Shown here piece after piece: positions 18,460-27,877 of a stretch of DNA of 64,000 bases. The position numbers and the translations under genes are program-made. How positions within the stretch are numbered: position 1 is the first letter of the stretch; every line of letters begins with the position of its first letter. The DNA comes from JAQWRV01 sp045564915 (lineage in GTDB: Bacteria; Pseudomonadota; Alphaproteobacteria; Rhodospirillales; Rhodospirillaceae), in the NCBI GenBank assembly GCA_045564915.1, contig JBJLGL010000001.1, positions 595,084 through 659,083 of the forward strand, written 5' to 3'. Under the pieces are notes generated by a model. It had not been told where the DNA came from. It made no database searches and was given only the letters and a program-made list of their open reading frames with translations.

Positions 18460-19560
18460 TTATGACCTGGAGCGACGAATCCCACGCTCAACTGGAATAA
18501 TTCGCCATCCATCGCCGATACGATAGCCGACGCCAATACCATTACCCTTCATCTCCCCTGGCCTTGCATCACGTGTATGGGTATAGAGCAATTGTTCTTT
18601 GTAGGACCATTGCCTTTGGCCATCGTCATTGTCGACGATCACCCAATCGCCAGCTGAAGACTCCCCTCTCTTCGCTAGAATGGGCTGCCAAAATTCCTTC
18701 ATACAATCTTCAGGACAAGTTTGTGCTGTCTTGATGGCATTCATATCGACCGGAGCATAAATTGTAAGACCCAATTCATTCGCATAGACAAGGCCAAGGT
18801 CTGCCAGTTGAACCGTCATCCAAGACGGCAAAGCTGGTGGAGGTTCAAGAATGATTGCGGTCCACTGCCCGTCCAGCCCATGACCCTTGATATCTTGGGG
18901 GTCGCTATCCTTTTTATATGTAAAAAGGAGATGTCCTTTATAAGCCCATTGGCGCACACCATTATCGTGTGACTTGACCGACCATTCCCCCTGGTCTAAC
19001 GCAAGCCAGGGTGCGTTGAAGGGCTCCCAGCGGTCTGCGCCTTCAAAAGTTTGCTGCTTGGCGGTTTCTGCCAAAGATATACGGGAATAAAGTGCCCGGC
19101 CGCGATGGTCGGCTAAAACAAAGCCCAATAGGGTCGTTTCAATAGACATGCCAGCCGGAACTTTAATGGGATCGAACAAGACGTTCCATGACCGCGCCAC
19201 TCCATCACCGAGCTGCGCCCCAGGGAAAGTATCTTTTATATAGGTATATAAGGGCCGTCCTTGGTAAGCCCATTGCATAATGTCATCCGATCGGTCAACA
19301 ACCGTCCACTGCCCATGGCTTTGTGCACTGGCAGCGGCTTGTAAAGGAACCCAGGTCTCTAGGCAGTCCTCAAAGCACGTCACCTCACCCGCAGCCACTT
19401 CTTTCTCATTCCAATAAAGGGATCGCTGTTCCTGCGTCATAAAATATGTGCCAGCGCCAGTCTTCTCAAGATGAACCTTCACCGGCATATCACTGGATTG
19501 AACACCCGGGGTAGTCCCAATCCCAATTAAAACAACAAGAAAAGCAATAACCTTTATCAT
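18460..19560 (-). CDS. Exported three-repeat protein (secreted repeat of unknown function)
   Basis: A 366-residue protein with a Sec signal at 1-22, followed by three copies of a repeat of about 100 residues (roughly 30-130, 135-240, 245-350). Each copy has L-Y, a W-x-P segment, a G-x-W-x-V/S block, and Q-W-A/S-Y-x-G/E followed by a L-Y/F-T-Y/H stretch. Repeats 1 and 3 carry a C-x3-C pair (T-C-F-E-D-C and T-C-P-E-D-C); repeat 2 does not. This matches the 'secreted repeat' lipoprotein family (pfam03640-like), whose function is unknown. It overlaps the DUF1552 gene by 4 bp and ends the operon. Confidence 0.8.
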   Translation of the reverse strand: MIKVIAFLVVLIGIGTTPGVQSSDMPVKVHLEKTGAGTYFMTQEQRSLYWNEKEVAAGEVTCFEDCLETWVPLQAAASAQSHGQWTVVDRSDDIMQWAYQGRPLYTYIKDTFPGAQLGDGVARSWNVLFDPIKVPAGMSIETTLLGFVLADHRGRALYSRISLAETAKQQTFEGADRWEPFNAPWLALDQGEWSVKSHDNGVRQWAYKGHLLFTYKKDSDPQDIKGHGLDGQWTAIILEPPPALPSWMTVQLADLGLVYANELGLTIYAPVDMNAIKTAQTCPEDCMKEFWQPILAKRGESSAGDWVIVDNDDGQRQWSYKEQLLYTHTRDARPGEMKGNGIGVGYRIGDGWRIIPVERGIRRSRS

Positions 19561-20909
19561 ACGAGAATGTCGCTAATCGAAGTGGATGTACGTAAAGACT
19601 TGGTGCCCCACTCTGCCAGCGGAACATCCATCACCTGCATCAAAGTCAGTCCAATGCGGGACTGGGGTGCCGCATTCCCATTAATGTGTAAACCCGTCTT
19701 AACACGCCCCCCAGCCTTGCCGATTGTCATACTCGGTATACCAATCACCGAGTGAGTCTTGGCATCACTGGTATCAGTTTGGGTAAAAATAAGTAAGTTA
19801 TCTAAAAGTGTACCATCGCCTTCTCTAACACTAGAAACCGTATCAAGCATGCGAGATAACGCTTGATAACCTCGCTCGTTAAACCACGCTGTTTGCACCT
19901 GGTATCCGAGATGATCATCGGGTGGCTCTTCGTGAGACAGAATATGATGAGTAAACGTCGTGCCTCTCACCCGCGCCTCTGAGGCCGCTTGCGTGTACAT
20001 CATGTTGAATACTCTCGTCTGATCACACGCAAGCGCCAATGCCAATATCTCTGAAAACGTGTCATGATTAGCATTAACAGTTTCCACTTCGTACCCGATC
20101 GGCCCCTCTTCCGGCTTCTCCGGACGGAGACATGCCTCTAAATCGGGAGGCGCTGATAGAGAAATTTCAAGCTGCTGCTCCAGTTCACGGACAGATGTGA
20201 AGTATTGATCCAAACGTGCCTTATCTTCGCTACCTACCGTGCGCACTAGCCGGGAGCGGTCATCCTCTACAGCAGACAAAACACTTTGTCTGAGCATAAT
20301 ACGCGGGTCCGGCTTGAAATCCTTGTCTGCAGGATCTCGAAACTCTGGGCCGAACAACTTGAGATAAAAATTAAGTGGCGACACTTCGGCGGCATTATGG
20401 TTGCCAGCGCTACGATAAGAGTAGCTATCAATCGGCCTTCCCGTGCTGGAGAGCTCTAGGGACTTAAACCGACTTTGGGCGCCAATTTTATCCGCGACTA
20501 TTGTATCGAGGGTAGGTGCAGGAATCATGCCGAATCCCTGCGGAACGCTGCCAGTTTTTCCTGCAACCCATCCAGTATAGTGTACTGCACTGATTGCGCC
20601 ATCGAGCGGCGTATTGAACCCGCTGAAATAGTTTATGTATTCGTTTTTATATGGTTCGAGAGACTGACATTCATGAATAAATTCGTAGTCGGTTCCCTCG
20701 AGAACGCGCATACCGCGCCCCGGCGTGTGCCCTAGTCCACAGAACCAGGTGCCAAACCTCACAGGCAACGGCACACCCGAGGCGAGAGCATTGCCATTAC
20801 CGTTCAGGAATATGTCCAGAAACGGCACACCTACACCGACAGCTGTGCCGGCCAAAGTGCCGCGCAGAAAACCACGCCTGCTGGTTCTTTCTGCTTCTGA
20901 AGGAATCAT
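19557..20909 (-). CDS. DUF1552 family exported protein
   Basis: A 450-residue protein with a twin-arginine signal (S-R-R-G-F-L-R-G near residue 10) and a small hydrophobic core. The body begins P-V-R-F-G-T-W-F-C-G-L-G-H-T-P-G, matching the start of DUF1552 proteins, and has the family's helical E-D-K-A-R-L-D-Q-Y segment near 230. These are periplasmic proteins encoded beside DUF1587/1592/1588 proteins in planctomycetes, myxobacteria and some proteobacteria. The arrangement here is the same, with 4-bp overlaps on both sides. The biochemical role is not established. Confidence 0.85.
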   Translation of the reverse strand: MIPSEAERTSRRGFLRGTLAGTAVGVGVPFLDIFLNGNGNALASGVPLPVRFGTWFCGLGHTPGRGMRVLEGTDYEFIHECQSLEPYKNEYINYFSGFNTPLDGAISAVHYTGWVAGKTGSVPQGFGMIPAPTLDTIVADKIGAQSRFKSLELSSTGRPIDSYSYRSAGNHNAAEVSPLNFYLKLFGPEFRDPADKDFKPDPRIMLRQSVLSAVEDDRSRLVRTVGSEDKARLDQYFTSVRELEQQLEISLSAPPDLEACLRPEKPEEGPIGYEVETVNANHDTFSEILALALACDQTRVFNMMYTQAASEARVRGTTFTHHILSHEEPPDDHLGYQVQTAWFNERGYQALSRMLDTVSSVREGDGTLLDNLLIFTQTDTSDAKTHSVIGIPSMTIGKAGGRVKTGLHINGNAAPQSRIGLTLMQVMDVPLAEWGTKSLRTSTSISDILV

Positions 20910-22576
20910 GAACCCGACACTCCCCTCGTCTTCGCAAGACTTCCAACCTCAGTTTGGGCATCTCCCTCTTCTTGTGGAGAGGTTACCGCAAAGAAATTCT
21001 CACTCGCAACAATAGAGCGAAGTAAAGGCTTGAAACGGTAATCCCCCTCCTCAAACTCCCGCATGAGAAAACTGATCCATTCCCTAGAATCTCGGCCTGG
21101 CGCACGTGCCAATCCATACGCCAGCGTTCTTTGAACCAGACAGGCTGGAATACCTAGGTTCTGACTTAGAGCATCCGCCAGCCCTATCTGATCCTCGTAA
21201 GCAATACCATCAAGATTGCCACTGGCGTCTATGTTCTGACCCACGTCCTTTGCTCTGAACTGACCCGCGCCGTCATAGTTTTCGAGTGACAGGCCGATTT
21301 CATCCGTAAGTCTATGACAGCCTGCGCAGGACGGGACAGAGTTGTGAATATCAAGCCGCTCACGCGCGACTATTTGTTGAGAATTGGGAGCGTTAAAGAC
21401 ACTAAAATCGACATCTCCGGGCGGATCTGGAATTTCTTGGCATAACAACAATTCTCTAACTGCCTTGCCTCGAATAGTTGGCGAGCTCCGTCCCGGATGA
21501 GAGTGCAAAGCGATAAACCCTGCTAGAGATTGAATGCCCGCACGGCCTTCTTCTTCTGTGAACTCATAATGTGTCCACAAATCAGGCTCTGATATTGGAG
21601 TTCTATACACCCTGCCGAGGGGTCCGCTCATGAATGTTTCGCGGGTTGTAAATAGCTCGCGGTAATCCGCACCTTTATCCAGCAGATGATACTCAATTGT
21701 CAAAAGCAATTGTTCGCGTGCGTCATCGATAACCTGGGGATCAAAGGCTGGGTATATAAGGTTGTCCTTCTCGAGATGATCGAATTCATCAAGTTGGAGC
21801 ATGTCCGCGAAGAAGGCTTGCACACCAGCACGCAGCCGCGACGACTTCATCATACGGTCTATTTGGCTCTCTAAACCCTTGCTAGTAGACAATGCACCGG
21901 ACTCAGCGGCTTCTAGCAAGTCCGAATCTGGTGTTGTATTCCAGAGAAAGAAACTTAACCGCGCGGCCTTTGCATAGTCAGTCAATTCAGCTCTCACACT
22001 ATTTTCCACGTCATCAATGACGAAAAGAAAATTTGGACTAATCAGCAATGACGTCAGACCAAACGCAAGTCCCTCATAAAAACTGCTTAGTTGCAGGCTT
22101 GCGGCATTCGCCAAGTCGGTAACTTGGGAGAGCTCTACCTTGTCGAGAGGACGACGGAATAAAAAGCGTCCAACAGGCTCCAGGAAAGCCTTTGCGCAGG
22201 TCTCGTCAGGTTCATCCTGTCGGATGGGGGCACATGGAACAAACAATACCCTATTGCGCTCATTAACAACTTGCTCTGCAATAGAATGTGCAAGTCTCTC
22301 ATATTTATCAAAGCTTGACGCCGATATGGTTGAGTTACCCGCGCCAATAGCGACGAGCCCATCCTGCCGTAAGATTGGGTCGAAATTTCCCGCTACATTA
22401 ATATGGTCACCAAATAGATCCGCTATAACATTACGGTACTGCTGTTCCGTCAAACGCCGAAGAGTCGGCTCGAATCCCTCCACTTGAGGTTCCTGATCTC
22501 CACAGGCCGTTAAAGCCAATAGCAAAGCGATCGCCGTGAGCACATTTCTAAATAAAGGGGTTTCCGGGGCGGTCAT
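20906..22576 (-). CDS. DUF1587/1595/1592/1588/1585 lipoprotein with one CxxCH motif
   Basis: A 556-residue protein with a lipoprotein signal (L-L-L-A-L-T-A-C near residue 25). Recognisable blocks follow in family order: R-R-L-T-E-Q-Q-Y-R-N-V-I-A-D-L-F-G-D (DUF1587), F-L-F-R-R-P-L (DUF1595), R-L-S-F-F-L-W (DUF1592), P-S-C-A-G-C-H with L-E-N-Y-D-G-A-G-Q (DUF1588), and L-A-Y-G-L-A-R-A-P-G near the C-terminus (DUF1585). The C-A-G-C-H could bind c-type heme, suggesting an electron-transfer or redox role in the periplasm. It is translationally coupled by 4-bp overlaps to both neighbours. The substrate is unknown. Confidence 0.88.
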   Translation of the reverse strand: MTAPETPLFRNVLTAIALLLALTACGDQEPQVEGFEPTLRRLTEQQYRNVIADLFGDHINVAGNFDPILRQDGLVAIGAGNSTISASSFDKYERLAHSIAEQVVNERNRVLFVPCAPIRQDEPDETCAKAFLEPVGRFLFRRPLDKVELSQVTDLANAASLQLSSFYEGLAFGLTSLLISPNFLFVIDDVENSVRAELTDYAKAARLSFFLWNTTPDSDLLEAAESGALSTSKGLESQIDRMMKSSRLRAGVQAFFADMLQLDEFDHLEKDNLIYPAFDPQVIDDAREQLLLTIEYHLLDKGADYRELFTTRETFMSGPLGRVYRTPISEPDLWTHYEFTEEEGRAGIQSLAGFIALHSHPGRSSPTIRGKAVRELLLCQEIPDPPGDVDFSVFNAPNSQQIVARERLDIHNSVPSCAGCHRLTDEIGLSLENYDGAGQFRAKDVGQNIDASGNLDGIAYEDQIGLADALSQNLGIPACLVQRTLAYGLARAPGRDSREWISFLMREFEEGDYRFKPLLRSIVASENFFAVTSPQEEGDAQTEVGSLAKTRGVSGS

Positions 22577-23779
22577 TCTCGCACACGAGCAATATTTTCA
22601 GCCAAACGTTCCGCATCACTTTTTTTATCATCTAAAATGATAAATCCAGCAACGGCTTCAAATGTAAAGGCAGACGATAGAGCAGTACACTCACCTGTTT
22701 TAGGATCTGGATACCCGTCCGCCAGGTCATGGGCTGCGATATAAATGGCAGGGCAGTTGTATTGCCCCACGGGCACGTCGTGTTGAACCTTTTGAATATG
22801 GTCCCAGAAATCCAAAACGGGACGATAGCCAGCCCAAAGACCCTTAGCCCTTGTGCCGTTCTCATTGATCACCATTTCAATCTGGAAGTCTCGAAGCACC
22901 ATTTCGGTAGCCCCATCATTACCATAGATCGGCAGAACGACGTCACCGGGCTCGGTCGTCAAAACACCATCTAAGATCTTGCCAGAAACAGCATCGCCAT
23001 ATCGGCCTTTGACAGTCTGATAACTACCGTAAGGAACAATTTGCCCTGTTGTGTCAAAATGAAGAGAAGTCGACGATAAATAGAACGAAACTTCTACGTT
23101 TTCATCGTTATGGGGATCATCGACGTTCGCGATATCAATAAGAATAATTCCCTTACTCTCATCCTGTCGTTCGCGATTGGCGTGTGGCTCTAAGTAACCC
23201 TCTGACCGGTAACCATAGACACAACCCATCAGTCTATAGAGTTGATTATCCACACCCGAAGTTTTGCCGTCCGGGGTTTGGAAGTTGTTGTGCGCACAGG
23301 TGTTGGACGTCGCCTTGCCATCAGTATTTCCATCCAAATTCAGGCCGAACGAATATTTGCCTGTTACGGTTCGCATCGGTGGATCGGTAACTGAACTCAG
23401 GGTGCCAGCACACATCTTCGTCGTTCGGACCACGGAGATATTGGTTGGGACGCCGCGGTAGGTCTAAGACTTGCAGCGTACCCCCACCAGTCTCGATTTC
23501 CTTTTCTTCGGGTGAAAGGGCGTTAAACCACACCTCATCATTACCAATGACAATCCCTTCCGGACACTCTTCCATGTATTCCGTATCATATATCGCCGTG
23601 TACCATGATTCGACGACAAACCCGAGTTTGCCTTCATTGGCAGCCGCCACCTCACGAGAGACACCCGCCAGCGACAGAGTTAGAATCACACAAGCGGTCA
23701 AACGGGAGGCCTTTATCAAAAGCAACGTAATGACACTTCGAGTTTTCAGTCTCATTGCTACTTCCTTAGAGTAAGTCAT
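22573..23779 (-). pseudogene. Frameshifted secreted protein of the DUF1592 operon
   Basis: Two overlapping frames make one protein. The 5' part (23779 to about 23409) has a signal peptide ending V-A-A-A and reads into N-D-E-D-V-C. The 3' part (about 23414 to 22573) continues A-G-T-L-S-S-V-T-D-P-P-M-R-T-V-T-G-K. Neither half alone looks complete. The junction falls at a TGTGTG run (23409-23414); one lost TG unit would explain the shift. The rebuilt protein is about 400 residues, exported, with several Cys, and of unknown family. It could be a true pseudogene, a phase-variable gene or an assembly error. The 3' end overlaps the DUF1592 gene by 4 bp. Confidence 0.65.
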
Positions 23780-23801
23780 CTCAATTTTTTCACACTACAT
23801 T

Positions 23802-24443
23802 CTAGCGCTTAGGTGCATGACCATACTTTGCTTGCACTTTCTCAAAGTTAGGTGGTGGCACTGTATCAACCTTACCGCGCAACTCGCCATGGTCGAACTT
23901 CTCTGTCTTTAGAAGAATATAGGTCCACCCCAATAGCATGTATTGAATGTGGGCATCGGACACCTTCGTGGTTCCAGCGATCGGACTCCTCAACCCGTTC
24001 ACCCCAAGGTCGATTATCGCGACCGCGTTTGTCCCGGGCTGTGCTGGCCCATGAAGTGTTATCCCCGTGGGGAGTGAGGTTAGGTTGTGATATTCCACGT
24101 CCCATGTCATCTCCATGGTATTGATATCGAATCGTACCTTTGCAAATCCCACTCCATCACTTTGGGTCAATATGGTTTGGTGCCGCGCGGATAGGTCCGC
24201 CTCAAAAAGCCGGATACCTCCCCACAGGTCTGTTTCGTTCGAATTGGGCGCTGCATAAGCTGAATCTATTGCGCTAATACTGAATAGGATGAGAAAATAT
24301 TTTTTTGCCCAGACAATCGCACCCTTACTTATATTATTAATTCGACATCGACTCAAAATGAACGCTTCACCTCTTAAGCGTATTTTCCTGATTGAGTAGC
24401 ACATCCTGATTGCAGCCTTTTCCCAAGCATGACTATTAGACAT
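23802..24443 (-). CDS. CHRD-domain exported protein
   Basis: First gene of the secreted-protein operon. A TTG start at 24356, after AGAGGTG, gives a basic n-region and signal peptide ending Y-A-A-P; the longer reading from 24443 adds 29 unlikely residues. The mature part of about 150 residues fits the CHRD domain (known from chordin and bacterial exported proteins): an F-E-A-D-L strand, W-D-V-E-Y-H-N-L-T-S, H-G-P-A-Q-P-G and a final H-G-E-L-R-G-K-V. CHRD is a beta-rich domain of unknown activity. It lies 22 nt before the frameshifted gene. Confidence 0.7.
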   Translation of the reverse strand: MSNSHAWEKAAIRMCYSIRKIRLRGEAFILSRCRINNISKGAIVWAKKYFLILFSISAIDSAYAAPNSNETDLWGGIRLFEADLSARHQTILTQSDGVGFAKVRFDINTMEMTWDVEYHNLTSLPTGITLHGPAQPGTNAVAIIDLGVNGLRSPIAGTTKVSDAHIQYMLLGWTYILLKTEKFDHGELRGKVDTVPPPNFEKVQAKYGHAPKR

Positions 24444-24689
24444 CTACAAATCTAGACTAATAGTCTCCTATAGTCATCTTTGCCTTTTCAGGTCACTTCT
24501 ACATTTTCGATATGACTTGATTTTGCCAACAGGCGTGATGCCAATCAGGGTGATTGTAAAATAAAAAGGTGTTATCTAAATTTGAATCACTAATATTAGG
24601 GAATATGTTTCTTATGCTACTCAGAATAGAGATCTTTCTAGCATCCGCCTTACTCAGGCCTGGCTGTGGCACGCAGGATATGGATTCCG

Positions 24690-25535
24690 ATGGAAATTGA
24701 TCGCGCTTTTATTCGCTTAGAGGAAGGGTTAGTCCACATTCGTACCTGTGGGAAGGAAGACGGCGACCATTTGCCGGTTTATATCGCCCATCCCTCGCCA
24801 GCCTCCGCCCGGGGCATGGAGCCCATTATAAAGCTTTTTGGCAAGACCCGCCGCGTCATTGCACCCGATACTCTAGGTAATGGCGACTCTGCTCCTCCTC
24901 TCGAAGATAAACCCGAAATCGAATATTTCGCTGATAGTGTTATTCGTTTAATGGATGCAATGAATATTGAAAAAGTAGACTTTTACGGCAGTCATACTGG
25001 CGGGCGGATTGGTTGCGAACTTGCCACCAAATATCCCAGTCGGTTTCGCCGCGTTGTTCTGGACGGGATAGTCGAATACGATTCTGAGTTAAAGGCGCAG
25101 ATTATTGAAAACTACGCGCCAGCTATTGAGCCCGATGAACATGGCGGCCATTTATTGTGGGCGTTTAATTTTGTGCGTGATCAAGCGTTCTTCTTTCCCT
25201 ATTTTATGCGTGATCCGGAGCATGCCATGAAAAATCCAGGGCGAACGCCAGAGCATCTTCACGCACACACTGTCGACGTCTTGAAAGGTCTCACCACCTA
25301 TCACAAACCTTACCTTGCCGCATTTCGTTACCCGGCTAGAAGCCGCATGCCTTTAATCAAGACCCAAACGTTAGTGATGGCCGGAGAGTCCGATCCACCC
25401 CATTTGATCCGCGGTACGGAAGAAATGGCAATGTTATCCGACTTAGCTGAAATGAAATTAGTGGGTCTTGGCCCAAAGCCTAAAGTCGACGCAGCGTTAG
25501 AGTTTTTCGATAGGGTGTCCGAAAGCGCGCTATAG
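24690..25535 (+). CDS. Alpha/beta-hydrolase-fold protein with altered nucleophile motif
   Basis: About 281 residues from the ATG at 24690; a GTG at 24666 would add eight. The fold is clear: A-H-P-S-P-A-S near 34, A-P-D-T-L-G-N-G-D-S-A at 59-69, and a nucleophile-elbow position at 100-105 reading G-S-H-T-G-G. In the standard G-x-S/D/C-x-G elbow the central residue would be Ser, Asp or Cys; here it is His102, flanked by Ser and Thr. An acid candidate lies in G-E-S-D near 230, but no C-terminal catalytic His is seen. It may be a non-hydrolytic or unusual member. It stands alone, divergent from the CHRD operon. Confidence 0.8.
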   Translation: MEIDRAFIRLEEGLVHIRTCGKEDGDHLPVYIAHPSPASARGMEPIIKLFGKTRRVIAPDTLGNGDSAPPLEDKPEIEYFADSVIRLMDAMNIEKVDFYGSHTGGRIGCELATKYPSRFRRVVLDGIVEYDSELKAQIIENYAPAIEPDEHGGHLLWAFNFVRDQAFFFPYFMRDPEHAMKNPGRTPEHLHAHTVDVLKGLTTYHKPYLAAFRYPARSRMPLIKTQTLVMAGESDPPHLIRGTEEMAMLSDLAEMKLVGLGPKPKVDAALEFFDRVSESAL

Positions 25536-25603
25536 GCAGTTAGCGGAAAACACACATGTTAGCACGTCTAGATCTGCTGTCTTCACAGGCCCTTGAGGAT
25601 GTT

Positions 25604-25624
25604 AGAGCAAAGAACAGTTGCTCT
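25604..25624 (+). terminator. Weak stem-loop after the alpha/beta-hydrolase gene
   Basis: A 7-bp perfect stem, AGAGCAA/TTGCTCT, with a 7-nt loop lies 69 nt after the stop and is followed by TTTAAA. It could end transcription between two convergent genes. The T-tract is poor. Confidence 0.25.
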
Positions 25625-25740
25625 TTAAAGGGCTTCTGCAAGGTAAAAAGGCATCTGGCGAATGTGGGGCTACTATTGTAGTTCCTCAGTTAGCCTTTTA
25701 GCCAATCGCTCGATCAGAACACCTTGTTTTCATAAAATGC

Positions 25741-27561
25741 CTAGAGCTGACTCAAATCTAAAACTGCGGCTTGATCAATCCAGGCCTTCAGCAATAGGTC
25801 ATTCGTAAATTTTGCAGCAACAGCATCCCCCTTAGCAGCATAAGCCTGTTCCAAACCGTACAGCGACCAGGCGTTATTGGGCGCAAGTATGAGACTAGCC
25901 TTAAACTCTTGAATGGAATCATCGACTTGGCCTGCGGCAAGATAGGCTGCCCCCAATGATTGGCGAATGGGATAATACCAGTATGGTGGTTCCATGTAAT
26001 TAATAGTGTCCTGCAATTCTGCGCCGGCTTCGAATCGCTTGATCGCCACTCCTAAATCTCCCTCCGCTTGCGCAATGCGCCCAAGAGAGACCTGCTGTGC
26101 AATCGATAACAAAACTTGTGCAGGCACTCCACCAGCTGACAAAGCCCGAAAGTTAGCGCTATCGTTTAATTCCGCTATAGCATCGACTTCTGTATAAGCC
26201 TTAGAGAACTGCTTTTGTTTTGCAAATGCTATAGCCCGAGCATAATGCCACATGGCCTGAACGTAAGGCGCACCTTCTGATGGTTCTGGCAAAGACAGAA
26301 TAGTTTCTGCTTCACTAAACTGAGCGTGGGCAAATAAGGGTGCCACTTTAATTGGGTGTGCATACGTCGCTGCTTCTATGCCATCGTTTGGAAGAATCTC
26401 ATCAATCTTGGCAGCAAATTCAATGCTTGTCCGGGCATCACCCGCCATCTGTGCAGAGACGAGAACAAAGTGCACATTGTGCGGATAGTATCCCAGTTCA
26501 TACATGCCACCCTTTATGGCCTCTGGACGCTGGAAATATGCCTCGTCAGTGGAAACTGCAACCAGGTTTGTCTCTAATGAGTCTTTGTAACGACCGATTC
26601 GATAATAGATATGCGAGGGCATGTGGACGATGTGCCCCGCGCCTGGCATTAGACCGAGCAATGTGTCAGCGAAAGGCTCTGCTCTCTCAGGTTTAGTTGA
26701 AGCTTCCACCAGATGTATATAAAGGTGAATCGCTCCAGGGTGGTCTGGGTTTTTTGCAAGCACTCCCTCCACCATAGAAACAGCTTGGCCGTTGCGTCCG
26801 GCTGCCGTCCTTCCGTCGGCTTCCCAATAGGTCCAGGGGTTTTCATTCATGATTGCAGCAGCGGTAATCAAAGCGATCTCTAGGTCCTCTGGAAAGGCTG
26901 CCTGAACCTCCAGCATTGCGGTCGCAAAAGCCTGGTTGTAGGACGCGGGTTTAGTCGATGCATCCGGTCCATAGCGCACTGCAGTCGCTTTAATAATGGC
27001 TTGCTCTTTGGAAGAAGCATTTCTAGCCGCAGCTTGCGCGCGCATAAGAGCGGCTAATGCTGGCTCAACAACATTAGGCGCCATGGCTGCATTGATGTTA
27101 GGTCCGAGGGCGTAGGCCTCGCCCCAAGCACACAGAGCACAATTTGGATCAACTTGCTGGGCAGCCCGGAAAGAACGGATCGCTTCCGCGTGGTTGAAGG
27201 CGTAAACAAAGCGGAGACCTTGGTTAAAATAAGCTTGGGCATCCGGGAAACTAGTTGAAATTTTATAGGCTAGAGAGCCGAGGTCGTCATAGAGAGGCGG
27301 CAGCAAAAAATTTCCCTCAAGACTCACTGATGCTAATACCTGACTGGCCTGCGTGGCTTCAAAGGCCTTGCGCAAGAACGACCTATTGATATCCCCTGGA
27401 TGCCCGCACATCGAACCGCCAACGAACCTAGGATCAAAAAGGTTTGCCATTTTAGCTTTATCAACTAACGATGGCTTTAAGCTTGATCTGTCATGCCCCA
27501 CAACACCCGTGATCAAGGCGGCAGTCACCGTTATGAAAATTAGGGATTTCCGCGACTTCAT
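25741..27561 (-). CDS. Exported tetratricopeptide-repeat protein
   Basis: About 606 residues from the ATG at 27561, which has GGAG upstream; the in-frame codon at 27573 would add four residues. A short signal or anchor lies at 5-20. TPR motifs are visible around 105-150 (A-Y-F-N-Q-G-L-R-F-V-Y-A-F-N-H-A-E-A, then A-D/N-P-N-C-A-L-C-A-W-G), around 290-330, and near the C-terminus (A-A-G-Q-V-D-D-S-I-Q-E-F). TPRs bind peptides or partner proteins. It is not obviously co-transcribed with neighbours. The N-terminal M-C-G-H-P-G is a possible metal or heme site, but not CxxCH. Precise function unknown. Confidence 0.8.
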   Translation of the reverse strand: MKSRKSLIFITVTAALITGVVGHDRSSLKPSLVDKAKMANLFDPRFVGGSMCGHPGDINRSFLRKAFEATQASQVLASVSLEGNFLLPPLYDDLGSLAYKISTSFPDAQAYFNQGLRFVYAFNHAEAIRSFRAAQQVDPNCALCAWGEAYALGPNINAAMAPNVVEPALAALMRAQAAARNASSKEQAIIKATAVRYGPDASTKPASYNQAFATAMLEVQAAFPEDLEIALITAAAIMNENPWTYWEADGRTAAGRNGQAVSMVEGVLAKNPDHPGAIHLYIHLVEASTKPERAEPFADTLLGLMPGAGHIVHMPSHIYYRIGRYKDSLETNLVAVSTDEAYFQRPEAIKGGMYELGYYPHNVHFVLVSAQMAGDARTSIEFAAKIDEILPNDGIEAATYAHPIKVAPLFAHAQFSEAETILSLPEPSEGAPYVQAMWHYARAIAFAKQKQFSKAYTEVDAIAELNDSANFRALSAGGVPAQVLLSIAQQVSLGRIAQAEGDLGVAIKRFEAGAELQDTINYMEPPYWYYPIRQSLGAAYLAAGQVDDSIQEFKASLILAPNNAWSLYGLEQAYAAKGDAVAAKFTNDLLLKAWIDQAAVLDLSQL

Positions 27562-27877
27562 GGCCCACTCCATTCGTCATTATCTAGACAACTATTGGAA
27601 ATAGAACTTAGGCACAGCCCTGTATGCTGTCCTTTGACTCGCAGAGAGTGGCCTCATAGAAGAATATAGGCAACCCTTGGAAACAACATGGCTCGGTTTT
27701 GCAGGCCCTACTTACAAAAAGGTCAAAATACATCAAGATTTTGCCTTAATCTTGTGGCAATTTGATGGCTAATGGATAACGCTGCATTTGCTTGGGATAT
27801 TAGGTAAACGTGGAGAATACCACCAAAGAGTTGATCAGTGTTATCCGCTAATACGAGAAACGGTATAGGAGACTACT
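27562..27877. other. Intergenic region between divergent TPR and small secreted-protein genes
   Basis: I see no coding frame. A 7-bp inverted repeat CAAGATT/AATCTTG with a 7-nt loop lies at 27734-27754, and GGAG precedes the start at 27878. No convincing -35/-10 pair was found. Confidence 0.5.

Noticed and set aside
23445..23774. 109-codon plus-strand ORF over the frameshifted secreted protein
   Set aside because: Antisense to a signal-peptide-bearing gene, no ribosome site, no domain.
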